Part shown: one piece after another, positions 1-8,478 of the stretch | Layout of the letters: each line of letters opens with the position of its first letter | How positions within the stretch are numbered: position 1 is the first letter of the stretch | Notes under the pieces: generated by a model | Seen by the model: the letters and a program-made list of their open reading frames with translations, nothing else | Databases searched by the model: none | What the model was told of the DNA's origin: nothing | Assembly (NCBI RefSeq): GCF_011799805.1 | Contig: NZ_WXUB01000004.1 | Coordinates: 62,001-126,000 of the forward strand | Source: Maribellus sediminis | GTDB lineage: Bacteria; Bacteroidota; Bacteroidia; Bacteroidales; Prolixibacteraceae | Reading direction: 5' to 3' | DNA: 64,000 bases | Translations under genes and position numbers: made by a program

Positions 1-166
1 CGTCTTTTTTTGTGGTGACTTCTGTATTAATGAATTTGTCGCGCAGAAAATTCATTACCATTACAAGCAGGTAAACAGCTACAATAACAAAAACCAGTTT
101 CATAAAAATTGCTGTAAAGCCCCCTAAAAAGTCGGCATTCAGATTAAAAGATTGTTTTTGGTCCAT
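1..166 (-). CDS. Small membrane protein, cut by window edge
   Basis: Reading leftward from an ATG at 166 there are 55 open codons before the window ends, so only the N-terminus is visible. Residues about 17-42 form one strongly hydrophobic segment (Phe/Val/Ile/Leu-rich), followed by a charged stretch with Arg, Lys and Asp. The first 16 residues are polar and look cytoplasmic or periplasmic. I do not recognise the family. It is transcribed in the same direction as the gene at 375-1835, about 200 bases downstream of it. Family and full length cannot be judged. Confidence 0.5.
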   Translation of the reverse strand, partial: MDQKQSFNLNADFLGGFTAIFMKLVFVIVAVYLLVMVMNFLRDKFINTEVTTKKD

Positions 167-374
167 TTGATAGTTTTTAAAGATGTATGATTTTAAGTGT
201 TTTTCTTAATGATTTTCCGGTTGTCGGTTGTTTCAACCGAAGCACCGCTTATAAACCGGTGCTTACTGGGGCTACAAACATTGATGTTTAGCACTTCCCC
301 GGCCGTTACTTATCCAAAATGTGGTATAAAATTATTCTTATTCTCGATAATTAAAATTATTGTTAGTTAAAATG
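167..374. other. Intergenic hairpins
   Basis: The stretch holds a perfect 8-bp-arm hairpin at 240-264 (AAGCACCG / CGGTGCTT) and, just before it, GGTTG..CAACC. It could end transcription of the minus-strand gene at 375-1835, but there is no clear T-run on either strand, so this is a weak terminator candidate only. Confidence 0.3.
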
Positions 375-1835
375 TTATTTGTTCAGGGTTATGTTCCCGA
401 TTTTGTACCGATTGTTTCCGTCGTTATTGTCGTAGGGTAATTCATAAATTGGTGTGCCATCACGTGAGCCAATGGAAATAAACACTTGAAAATCTCCTGT
501 CTGAATAGTTCTTGAAAACTCCCGGTCCGCGTCTTTAAAAACTGGGGCAATTGTAAACATTGAAGCGATGGTTTTTGATTTGCTCTTTCCCGGTTCTCCC
601 GTTTCCAGTTCCTTGAAATCAAATTCATCATTCACCAAAACTGCAACAATTCCTTCCTTGCCGTCTTTAATGGTAAGGCACAAAAATCCTCCTTTGTAAC
701 AAGGTGCTACACCCGCATTTTTCCATTCCGATTTAAATTCAAATGCTTCTCCAGCTTTTACCTCTTCCGGCCACGATGCTTCAACGAGTTGAAGACGATA
801 ACCCATTCTGAGGTTTATTTTGTCTATCACATCTTTGTTCTCATTTAAAAGAATTCTCGGCCACCAATGAATAGACATGTAACTCGCATGATAGTCTTCC
901 ACCGATTTTAAAAACAAATCTTTATCCCACGAGCCGCGTTTTATTGCATTACCGTAGTGTTCGTGCTCTAAAATAACGGGTAATGTTGGCCAAAACTGTT
1001 GCGCCATTTCCGAATGATACCAGTTTCGTGGGGCCGGCTGAACCATAATACTGTCATCGCGCAGGGTAACCCCTTTGGAAAAAGCATAATCCGAAATGGG
1101 GAAGTGATCTCCCGGTTTGTCGTGGCCGGCAAAATCGTCGCTGATGCACAGCAATGTGTTTTTAAAATACTTTAGATAAACATCAATGTGCCATTTCTTA
1201 ACTTCAAACGAATATTCTATTCCGCTCATAACCGTGTGACCTTCGCCCCACATGCCGAAATGCCCCACGTCAACAAAGTCAACATAGGATTTGTCGTCAT
1301 AACGCTCAGCCATTGCTTTTACAAAGTTTTCCACTTTTTCAAGAAATACCGGATCGTCGAATTTAGGTTCCCATGTCCCGTCTTTATTGTCGTTTAGGTC
1401 AATTCCTTCAGCACCCGCATCTTTCACCCATTTGGGGGTGGCATACCTCATCCAGCTTTCTTCGGCTGAAACCCTAAAAGCTACTCTTTTGCCTTTCGAG
1501 ATCCAGCGCTGGGCCGGAGTGTCCAGTAATTCCCAGTTGAATTTTCCTTCTTCTGTTTCAATAAACGACCAGGGTACACGAAGGTAAACGGTGGAGAGCC
1601 CGGGGAAATCGTCCAGGGTATCCGAAGGTTCCAGCCTGGAACCGTAATTGGTAATAATGTTGGAATAGTAGTGCATGGTCCAACCCATATCCGGATTTAT
1701 TAAGGCTTTGCCATTATCCTCAGGAACGACGGAAATAAGGCCGTTTTTATAAACAGCCGGAAATCCTGTAAATGATAACATGGATAATCCGGCAGTACTT
1801 ACTCCTGTTCTCCTGATAAATGTTCTTCTATTCAT
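375..1835 (-). CDS. DUF4832-type glycoside hydrolase-like protein
   Basis: A 486-residue exported protein. The first 25 residues carry an RR-containing twin-arginine-like leader (RRTFIRRTG) and a hydrophobic stretch. Residues about 86-105 (RVPWSFIETEEGKFNW) match the W..IE..EG.ydW signature of TIM-barrel glycosidases of the GH42/GH-A type. Residues 191-200 (GHFGMWGEGH) place a Glu after Trp-Gly where a catalytic acid would sit. The C-terminal 130 residues look like the beta-sandwich DUF4832 region. A role in polysaccharide or glycoside breakdown outside the cytoplasm is inferred; the substrate is unknown. There is no SusCD pair beside it. Confidence 0.75.
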   Translation of the reverse strand: MNRRTFIRRTGVSTAGLSMLSFTGFPAVYKNGLISVVPEDNGKALINPDMGWTMHYYSNIITNYGSRLEPSDTLDDFPGLSTVYLRVPWSFIETEEGKFNWELLDTPAQRWISKGKRVAFRVSAEESWMRYATPKWVKDAGAEGIDLNDNKDGTWEPKFDDPVFLEKVENFVKAMAERYDDKSYVDFVDVGHFGMWGEGHTVMSGIEYSFEVKKWHIDVYLKYFKNTLLCISDDFAGHDKPGDHFPISDYAFSKGVTLRDDSIMVQPAPRNWYHSEMAQQFWPTLPVILEHEHYGNAIKRGSWDKDLFLKSVEDYHASYMSIHWWPRILLNENKDVIDKINLRMGYRLQLVEASWPEEVKAGEAFEFKSEWKNAGVAPCYKGGFLCLTIKDGKEGIVAVLVNDEFDFKELETGEPGKSKSKTIASMFTIAPVFKDADREFSRTIQTGDFQVFISIGSRDGTPIYELPYDNNDGNNRYKIGNITLNK

Positions 1836-1926
1836 GTTGTTTAATTACCTGCAAAGTGTGCGCTCTCGCTTTCTTCCTTTACCTGAAAATGCTTCATCGT
1901 TTAAATCTAAACAAGTTCCATTCATA

Positions 1927-2055
1927 TACAACGGTTTATGTAAGTGGAGTGCGGATTTCGGAGAGCGTTCCTGTCCGAAGGACACGGAACTGCGAAACGG
2001 GAATCCGCAGTTGGCGTACCACCGAACCCCGCCCTGCAATATGTACTGTGTTAGC
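1927..2055. repeat. attC-like palindrome, copy A
   Basis: A structured repeat ending in GTTAGC at 2050-2055. Bases 1951-2055 match 3983-4087 in 102 of 105 positions with no gap. Inner hairpins are GTTCCTGTCC-GAA-GGACA(c)GGAAC and ACTGCG-N11-CGCAGT. The left end (ACAACGG at about 1929) is a decayed form of the GCTAACGG seen in copy B. It lies 22 bases past the stop codon of the SIR2-TPR gene. Overall length of about 130 bp and the nested stems resemble integron attC sites, but no integrase is in the window. Confidence 0.65.
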
Positions 2056-2077
2056 TGCTGCTCTTTTTTGTTTTTTA

Positions 2078-3973
2078 TCATTTTAGCACTTTGTCTCCAT
2101 ATCTTTTAAGGTATATTTCTGAATTAGTCAACAGTTTTATTGCAGATAGAGTATGTCTGTGTTCATTTCCATATATCTCTGCATAAACTGAAATTGCTTT
2201 TTTTATATTGGGAATTGCGGATTTTGCATCACCTTTAAAAAAATATGCACCTCCGATATTGTAATAAGCACTACCAACACTTTGTTTTAGATTAAAAGAT
2301 TGTGCGATTCTAAGTGATATAGTTGCATTATGAATACAACTGTCATATTCTTCGCTTCGAAGGTTAACATTAGATAGGTTCAGAAATGCCATACATTCTC
2401 CCTGTCTGTCGCCAATTTGCTTGGTTATGTTTATGCTTTCCTGGATGCATTGGATAGCTTTAGGATTATTTCCCTTTTGAGAATAAGCTACTCCGATACT
2501 ACACAACATACTTCCCTCTGATTGCTTATCTCCAATTTCTTTTGCTAATATCAATCCTTGCTCTAATACTTTGATTGCTTCATCAGGTTGTTCCTTTTGC
2601 GTAAAAATAGAAGCTAAGTTTCCTAAGGAATTACAAAGGCTGCCGACATCTTCTTGGCCAGCAAGAAAGACAGCTCTATTGTATACTTTTATTGCAGAAT
2701 CAAAATCTCCAAGGTTTCGATAGATGTTTCCTAATGCTTGCAATTGAGCAGTTTCTCCTTGCAAGAATTCAATATCTCGACAAGCTTTAGACGATTCTTC
2801 TAAACACCGTTTAGCATCTGTATATTTTCCAAGAGCGTTGAAAGCCATTCCAAGATTACCAAGTTGACTGTAAAAAAATAATTGGTTGTTTTCACTTTGT
2901 GCAATACTTAACCCTTGTTCCCATCTTTTTATCGCAATTTCATATTCCCCAATATCATAAAACAATCGAGCAGAAATTTGATTTTTTATACCCAAAGAAT
3001 ATTTAATAGCTTCTTCCAACCATGTGTCAATATTTAATTTCCATGATATGTTTGAAGATGAATATTCATAGTTATTTACCAATATTAAATCCCATAAGTT
3101 CTTAATTAATTTATCTGCATTCATATATAATCGTTGCCCGATAAATTTCTTAAATGGATTTTTATTTGATTTAATTGAAATATCTTCAACATAGGGCTCT
3201 GAATCCGAAACAACATGTTCTAAAAAGAAGATTTGACTCATATCATTGCTAATTGATTCAATTTGCGGTGAAATATCAAACAAGTCGGAACAGCTATAGC
3301 CTAATACGAGAATGCTTGGATTTACAGTATTTGAAAAGAATGATGAAACAACATTGTTTTTATTTTGAATGTTTGTTCCTTTAGCAACTAACTCCATGGT
3401 TATTGCCATCTTTTCTTTATCTGAAACACAGCCGTGGATTTTAATAATTTTTATAGTGTCACTTTCCCAATCTATTTTCTCAAATTCATTCTCTGATGAA
3501 TATACCTGAAAGTTTACTCCTTTAATTAAACCTAAAATATTTAATGATTTTTCAATTAGAGTATCGAAGTTTGTAGTCAAGATTGTTTTTACTAACCCTT
3601 TTTGAATCAACCCTGCAATTAGTTTATGATTGATATTTGGACTTCCTTTTGCAAAAATGTCTAAGATTTTTTCAATGTTTACTTCATCAGCGAGAGTTTG
3701 AATGAAACTTTCAAAGGGGAGGTCTGAATTCAAGATTTTGTTTGAATCTGCATCTTCAACATCGAATGAATTTAGAACATATTTTATTAAGTCATTAACT
3801 AAAGGAAGTCCTGAATTATAAGAAATCCCAGCACCACAAAAAATTGCAGTCTCGCGTTTTTTAATCTTCTCGCTAATTTCTAAGATTAGTTCTTCAGTAT
3901 TTTGTTTAAAATCTTTCAATTCATTATTAGTTGTACGGGTCTTTTTTAGAGTTGCAGCTAACGGTTGGTACAT
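2078..3973 (-). CDS. SIR2-domain (predicted NADase) protein with C-terminal TPRs
   Basis: About 631 residues if started at the ATG at 3973; the frame stays open further upstream into the flanking palindrome. The N-terminal half is a SIR2-like domain: GAGIS with Gly47-Ala48-Gly49 (NAD loop), TTNFD with Asn135 and Asp137, and KIHG with the catalytic-type His180. From about residue 340 to the end there are at least six TPR units of the kinesin-light-chain type (A..LGN.Y...G....A). SIR2 plus a repeat domain is the layout of many antiphage NAD-depleting effectors (DSR and Thoeris ThsA relatives), so an abortive-infection sensor/effector is inferred. It is AT-rich compared with the neighbours and sits alone in a cassette-like unit bounded by palindromes. 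Target and trigger are unknown. Confidence 0.75.
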   Translation of the reverse strand: MYQPLAATLKKTRTTNNELKDFKQNTEELILEISEKIKKRETAIFCGAGISYNSGLPLVNDLIKYVLNSFDVEDADSNKILNSDLPFESFIQTLADEVNIEKILDIFAKGSPNINHKLIAGLIQKGLVKTILTTNFDTLIEKSLNILGLIKGVNFQVYSSENEFEKIDWESDTIKIIKIHGCVSDKEKMAITMELVAKGTNIQNKNNVVSSFFSNTVNPSILVLGYSCSDLFDISPQIESISNDMSQIFFLEHVVSDSEPYVEDISIKSNKNPFKKFIGQRLYMNADKLIKNLWDLILVNNYEYSSSNISWKLNIDTWLEEAIKYSLGIKNQISARLFYDIGEYEIAIKRWEQGLSIAQSENNQLFFYSQLGNLGMAFNALGKYTDAKRCLEESSKACRDIEFLQGETAQLQALGNIYRNLGDFDSAIKVYNRAVFLAGQEDVGSLCNSLGNLASIFTQKEQPDEAIKVLEQGLILAKEIGDKQSEGSMLCSIGVAYSQKGNNPKAIQCIQESINITKQIGDRQGECMAFLNLSNVNLRSEEYDSCIHNATISLRIAQSFNLKQSVGSAYYNIGGAYFFKGDAKSAIPNIKKAISVYAEIYGNEHRHTLSAIKLLTNSEIYLKRYGDKVLK

Positions 3974-4087
3974 GTTGTCGGGGCGGATTTCGGAGAGCGT
4001 TCCTGTCCGAAGGACATGGAACTGCGAAACGAGAATCCGCAGTTGGCGTACCACCAAACCCCGCCCTGCAATATGTACTGTGTTAGC
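3957..4087. repeat. attC-like palindrome, copy B
   Basis: A 131-bp imperfect palindrome with GCTAAC at 3957-3962 and GTTAGC at 4082-4087. The next stem is GTACAT (3968-3973) against ATGTAC, then GGCGG(a)TTT against AAACCCCGCC, enclosing two hairpins (GTTCCTGTCC..GGACATGGAAC and TGCG..CGCA). It separates the SIR2-TPR gene from the lipoprotein gene. Ends and size are those expected of attC, but the seven-base boxes do not strictly fit RYYYAAC/GTTRRRY. Confidence 0.7.
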
Positions 4088-4096
4088 AAACGTTTT

Positions 4097-4753
4097 TTAT
4101 TCAATGTCAAAGTAATGGAAATTAGGTTGCGTGTAATGAAATATTCCAGTTTCATAAAAGTAATTTGCCATTTGCAAAGCATTTCCTTGCGAATTCTTAT
4201 CAACTCCAATTACCGTGTAACTATTTTTCTCTTCTTCTATCCACGTGTTAGTATTATTTACAAGTTCATATAATTCGTCAATATCTGAATCGTCATTAAG
4301 TTTGACAAGAAGTTCATTACCATAACTCATTAATTCGGTACAATTAAATCCTATACAAGCGACACCATCATATGTGTGCGTTGCAAAGGATACAATATTG
4401 TATGTCTGTAATTCATCAATTATTTCATCAATTTCAAAGCATGCTTTTGATGTTTCAAATTTTCTAATAATCAATTTGTAATTTGAATCAACTCTTTCAG
4501 AAATATTCTCATTTTTGAAATATGCTTGAGTATTTAGAAATTCATTAATTTCTTCGTCCGTGTTAGTTGTTTTAAATCCGATGAGTAAATAGTCATTTCT
4601 CAATGAACTATCGATGTAATATTTTTCCTCGAATGTGTAATAGAAGTGTTCTTGTTTACAAATCGCATTATCAAAACCTATGTCTTCATTATCCTTTTTA
4701 CAAGAAAATAGAAGTGTAGTTGCGAAAATCATCAGAATTACGACTTTTTTCAT
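4097..4753 (-). CDS. Lipoprotein resembling a subtilisin-type pro-domain
   Basis: A 218-residue protein with a signal peptide and lipobox ending LLFSC (Cys18), so it should be lipidated and membrane-anchored. The C-terminal 85 residues (from about MSYGNELLVKLNDDS to YTQPNF) look like the inhibitory pro-region found in front of Bacteroidota S8 subtilisin-like peptidases, ending with the typical PNF motif. No protease domain follows: the stop codon comes directly after it. It may be a stand-alone inhibitor or chaperone of a subtilase, or the remnant of one. It fills the space between two palindromes, its stop codon lying 9 bases from copy B. Family assignment is by eye. Confidence 0.55.
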   Translation of the reverse strand: MKKVVILMIFATTLLFSCKKDNEDIGFDNAICKQEHFYYTFEEKYYIDSSLRNDYLLIGFKTTNTDEEINEFLNTQAYFKNENISERVDSNYKLIIRKFETSKACFEIDEIIDELQTYNIVSFATHTYDGVACIGFNCTELMSYGNELLVKLNDDSDIDELYELVNNTNTWIEEEKNSYTVIGVDKNSQGNALQMANYFYETGIFHYTQPNFHYFDIE

Positions 4754-5173
4754 GTGAATTAATTAAAGGTGTGTAACATAGATTATTAATCATTCTATTT
4801 GGTTGCGTATCTTCTTTTAAAATGTTTGCTAACGTATGTGGAACCCAAAACTTTGGGTTATTTCCTTATTATCACTTTGGGTTATACACCCAATTTGGGG
4901 GAATAAACCAGGTTTTCGGATTTTGCAGGGAGGGAGTATTTTTATTAGCAAAGGTTTGATTTTTAGTTTACCCCGAAGATAATCAGAAAATTGTTTGTTG
5001 GGCTGTTTAACAGTACATTTTTTTGGAGAGCTATATTTCGGTAGTGTTTGGGAGCATGGTTCACCACCCCGTCCCCGTCCGTCAGCTGACGGATCGGAGC
5101 CACCCCTCCTCGGGGAGGAGGGGAATTATTCCTGCTGCAGTTGTATTTTGTAATTCCCGGGAAATGAAAAATA
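4754..5173. other. Intergenic: decayed third attC-like site and C-rich palindrome
   Basis: GCTAAC at 4828-4833 begins a stretch that ends with ATTAGC at 4944-4949 and contains a perfect AACCCAAA-AC-TTTGGGTT hairpin (4842-4859) plus further CCCAAA/TTTGGG pairs; this may be a third, unrelated attC-like site closing the second cassette. At 5079-5090 there is CGTCAGCTGACG, followed at 5094-5116 by CCCCTCCTCGGGGAGGAGGGG-like inverted bases, a type of short C-rich palindrome seen again near 8373 and 30331. No gene was seen. Confidence 0.45.
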
Positions 5174-5210
5174 AAACACCGCCCCAGAAGCTTGTTCCGG
5201 GACGGTGTTT
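5174..5210 (-). terminator. Intrinsic terminator after metzincin gene
   Basis: On the minus strand AAACACCGTCCCGG...CTGGGGCGGTGTTTTATTTTT forms a GC-rich stem (about 10 bp with one mismatch) followed by a T-run. It lies 17 bases past the stop codon of the minus-strand gene at 5227. Confidence 0.7.
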
Positions 5211-5226
5211 GTGAGTGAATTAAAGT

Positions 5227-7422
5227 TTACAATCCTTTTGTATATGCTTTGATAGTATCTAATACGGGTTGATTTACACCGCGTTTTTTAAGATCGCTAA
5301 CGAGTTCTTTTACCTCGTTTTTAGCTTCGGCTGTTTTACCCATACTAACCAGTAAATCGGTTCGCACTTTCCGTAAGTCGTGGTATTCGATGTTCTGGAA
5401 GGTCGAGGATTCGCTTTTCTGATAATTCAGCGATTTCTCGGTAAAACTTAAAGCTTCCGCCGGTTTGGCATCACTTGTTTTCACCATTTTCTTTGTTTTT
5501 TCATCAATCCGGTAGAACGGAGCGCTGAGATTCTTGGCCAGTACCAGTGAAACTTGTGCCCCAAGCGGACTTTTCTCATATTTATTTGCCACTTCTTCCA
5601 AAGTATCCATTGCCGATTTAAGGAACGGTGAAGCCGAACCGTTTAAATACAGGGCCATTCCGGTGCTGTTATTAAAAAAGTCCTGCGCTGTTTTCTCTTC
5701 TTCCCTCGAAAATGGCCGGCCGATGGTTATACGATGCAGGTTCGAAGGGATGAGCATGCTTCCGTCGCCCTGGTAAACCGCCCGGATAGCATATTCGCCC
5801 GGTTCGTTGAAATAAAATCCGTCGGAACCAAAGCTCAGAAATACATTCTGACTGTGGCGGTCGTTTCCTTCAAGGCTAACGGCCAGTGGCTGCAAAACCT
5901 TAAGCTCAGGTGTTGCTATTTTGCACAGCACAGGGGCGTACTGAAGGATCTTTCCGTCGGGCCGCTGAATATAGATGACAACGCCACCAAATTCGGGATG
6001 AAGTTGCGTGTCGAGATTCAAAGGCAGTTCGGATATGTTCTTTACCCGCAGTTCGATGGAAACGGGTTCCATAAACTGGTAATAACCTTTTGATTTAACG
6101 CTGAATTCAACAGGTGCATCGCCAATAATATTCGACATGGCATTACCCGGCTCTTCCATGTGCCCGCCTGAAGCCCACGGATCGGCACCCATGATCACCG
6201 AAGCCCGGTTTCCGTGCCGCATGTGGATCAGTTCCTCGTCGTCGAAACGCATCCTGAAATTGCCCCAGAACGTACCCGAACCGTTTCGGTTATCATACTT
6301 CCAGTCGTAATTCATCCACGAGAGCGCATCCGGACGGCTTTTATCCCACGAATGCAAAAAGTTAAAGGCATGTCCGATTTCATGAACATAGGTGTAGAGG
6401 TATTTTCGCATTGCGGCGGCCTGGGTTTGTGTGCTTGGATTTTGAACCAGGCTGTTAAACCACGAGTGATTTCTGAACACAGCACATCCCTGCCGGTCGG
6501 GAGCATCGCCCGCTCCGCCATAGGCAGCCGCTGCATCAAACATTATTCCGCCAACCGACGACGACTGGAAGGTTCCGGCCAGCAAACACCACATGTGCCA
6601 TTTGGGCCAGGTACCGGCGTACTGACTGAAATATTGCTCCATGGCGTCGTGGAGTTCGGCCGGCGACCAGGTAGTAAACTGCGAGTCGCTGTCGTCGATA
6701 ATTGAGTGACTCGGGTTGATGGTCATGTCGATCCCGGCTTCCTGGTAGCTTTCCTCGATAGTAAGCACGCGCTGTGGCAGATCCACCGGACGGTTGTTGT
6801 GATCGTCGGTGTCGTACTCGGGTAAGATTGGAGCTGTGTTCACTGAAGAACAGATATCGACTTCGAGTTTAACTTCGCGAAATGCATTCGATTTTTTCGT
6901 GCAGGAATACACCGAACTTGCAGATGAAAAAATGGAGGAAATTTTTACTGTAGCTGGTCCAATTGTTCCTCCCGACCATGGAATGACAATTTCTGCACTT
7001 GTAATGAGATGGAATCCAGTCCAGAATCGCAGGTTGCCCGTAATTTTCACTGAACAATTCGACCACTTCACGGTGGGATTATCGATAATCCAGGATTCTT
7101 TGTAAACGCGCCACTTGTATTTATAGGTTCCCCAGGTGTAATTGTACATCTGGTACAAGTCGCCGCTAACACGATTCATCACCGGAGAGTTCGCATGTCG
7201 TACGTCGATGTCGACCCTCAGATCGAGGAGGTATTTTCCTACATCAGGAGCTGTCATCTCTCCTTCGTAACGCCCGCTTACAGGCCCGAATCTTAAACAT
7301 TGCCACCAGTCGGTTGGATACTTGAGAAGCTCTTTTTGCGGTACCAGCGTATAATCGGCTGCCGGATTGGTGAGTGCAGTTTGAAAGTCTTGATTTTTGG
7401 TTGGTTTTACTTTCCTACTCAT
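5227..7422 (-). CDS. Metzincin-like zinc metallopeptidase
   Basis: About 731 residues from the ATG at 7422 (the frame is open to 7485, but the extra residues add nothing recognisable). Residues 347-357 read HEIGHAFNFLH, i.e. HExxHxxNxxH: the metzincin zinc site with Asn in place of the usual Gly. A Met-turn SWMNY follows some 20 residues later (about 368-372). This supports a zinc endopeptidase. The first ~200 residues are beta-rich, and the last ~200 look like a beta-sandwich plus a helical region. No signal peptide is evident, which is odd for a metzincin. It stands alone, ends at a terminator and is not part of an obvious operon. Substrate unknown. Confidence 0.65.
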   Translation of the reverse strand: MSRKVKPTKNQDFQTALTNPAADYTLVPQKELLKYPTDWWQCLRFGPVSGRYEGEMTAPDVGKYLLDLRVDIDVRHANSPVMNRVSGDLYQMYNYTWGTYKYKWRVYKESWIIDNPTVKWSNCSVKITGNLRFWTGFHLITSAEIVIPWSGGTIGPATVKISSIFSSASSVYSCTKKSNAFREVKLEVDICSSVNTAPILPEYDTDDHNNRPVDLPQRVLTIEESYQEAGIDMTINPSHSIIDDSDSQFTTWSPAELHDAMEQYFSQYAGTWPKWHMWCLLAGTFQSSSVGGIMFDAAAAYGGAGDAPDRQGCAVFRNHSWFNSLVQNPSTQTQAAAMRKYLYTYVHEIGHAFNFLHSWDKSRPDALSWMNYDWKYDNRNGSGTFWGNFRMRFDDEELIHMRHGNRASVIMGADPWASGGHMEEPGNAMSNIIGDAPVEFSVKSKGYYQFMEPVSIELRVKNISELPLNLDTQLHPEFGGVVIYIQRPDGKILQYAPVLCKIATPELKVLQPLAVSLEGNDRHSQNVFLSFGSDGFYFNEPGEYAIRAVYQGDGSMLIPSNLHRITIGRPFSREEEKTAQDFFNNSTGMALYLNGSASPFLKSAMDTLEEVANKYEKSPLGAQVSLVLAKNLSAPFYRIDEKTKKMVKTSDAKPAEALSFTEKSLNYQKSESSTFQNIEYHDLRKVRTDLLVSMGKTAEAKNEVKELVSDLKKRGVNQPVLDTIKAYTKGL

Positions 7423-7704
7423 AATTGCATTTTTTTGGATTAAAAATTTTGACTTACAGAATGAAGTCGCGGGAATAGATGACAAGGATAGAAAGCTATC
7501 GGAATGTCAAATTAATGTGTGCTATCTGAACAGCAAACAATGAGCGCATAGATCGTTTTTCAGAACTAACCTTGCGGTGTTATTTCTGTTTTATATGGTT
7601 TTAAAAAGTGAAAGAACGTTGTCACTCTATTTAGCGAGTGAAAGCATTAAAGAGACGTTTTACATTATTCCAATTAGGGTTTATAGTTTACATAAAGGAT
7701 CGTA

Positions 7705-8124
7705 TTAACCGTAACCAAACGGTTCTGCTGACCGGATATAGCTGATTGAATCACCTGCCAGGGAAATTCCAATGTAGGATTCCTCAGTGATATTCAGCTT
7801 AATTAATTTCGACAGATTCCTGTTCACAATCGTAATCTCGAGGTGTGCTTTTCCTTTTTCAACTTCAATATTTATTGAATCGGCCAGACCAGTTAATTTT
7901 GAAGTTGTAACAGCTTTTTTATTGAAAACTGTAAGCTCATTTACTGTGCAAAGAATGCTGTCCTTATCAAATCCGTCCTGGAAATCAATGCTTAGTGTAG
8001 TCATGTCAGTTTGAAAATTGTTGGTTGTATGCATTAATCGATGTTCTTCATAACCAATTGTTAAGAGGGGTAATAGTGTTAAAACAAGAACTTTCTGAAG
8101 AATGGTTTGTAGCGTCACGGTCAT
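7705..8124 (-). CDS. Small exported protein of unknown function
   Basis: A 139-residue protein with a hydrophobic N-terminus (residues about 8-24, LQKVLVLTLLPLLTIGY), so it is probably exported or membrane-anchored. The rest is a regular alternation of hydrophobic and polar residues suggesting one beta-sandwich domain. There is no Cys at a lipobox. I do not recognise the family. It is a single gene between two noncoding stretches of 280-350 bases. Confidence 0.5.
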   Translation of the reverse strand: MTVTLQTILQKVLVLTLLPLLTIGYEEHRLMHTTNNFQTDMTTLSIDFQDGFDKDSILCTVNELTVFNKKAVTTSKLTGLADSINIEVEKGKAHLEITIVNRNLSKLIKLNITEESYIGISLAGDSISYIRSAEPFGYG

Positions 8125-8478
8125 ATTCCTGAGTTTCAGATTGATTTAACGATTGGCTCCGGGAAATGCTTATCATCTTTTGTAATAGGGTATAACAATT
8201 TACAAAATAACTGACTTAAACACAAGGAGGCAGAGAGAAGCGGGAGGAGGAAAAAAAGCGGGAAGCTGGAAGCACGGAGAATTTTTTGTTTTTCTCCCAA
8301 CTTCCGACTTCTGACTCCTTGCTTGAAATAATAGTTTTATATCTTCAAAAATTGCCGAAATATGTGGTTTTAGTCCCCTTTAGGGGAAACAGGGGTAAAA
8401 AACCATAACATATTTTTCACATCCAATTTTTTATTGCTGCCAAAAAATACCTCATCTTCGCAGCAAATTTGAAAAAGC
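8125..8478. other. Intergenic, purine/pyrimidine-rich, no gene seen
   Basis: Contains a purine-rich run at about 8225-8280 and a pyrimidine-rich run at 8290-8320 that could pair loosely, and a short CCCCTTTAGGGG palindrome at about 8377. The segment just before 8479 should hold the promoter of the phosphatase gene, but no clear TAnnTTTG box was found. Confidence 0.4.

Noticed and set aside
1780-2109. Plus-strand frame of 109 codons, and the like at 3965-4273
   Set aside because: Both arise from the attC-like palindrome copies; they overlap structured repeat and lack recognisable protein features.
4097-4753. A truncated S8 protease pseudogene
   Set aside because: No remnant of the catalytic domain follows the stop codon, and the frame is intact with a normal signal peptide; kept as a gene.
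1927-4949. A classical mobile or chromosomal integron
   Set aside because: No integrase gene, attI or promoter is in the window and the end boxes do not match the accepted consensus; reported only as attC-like.
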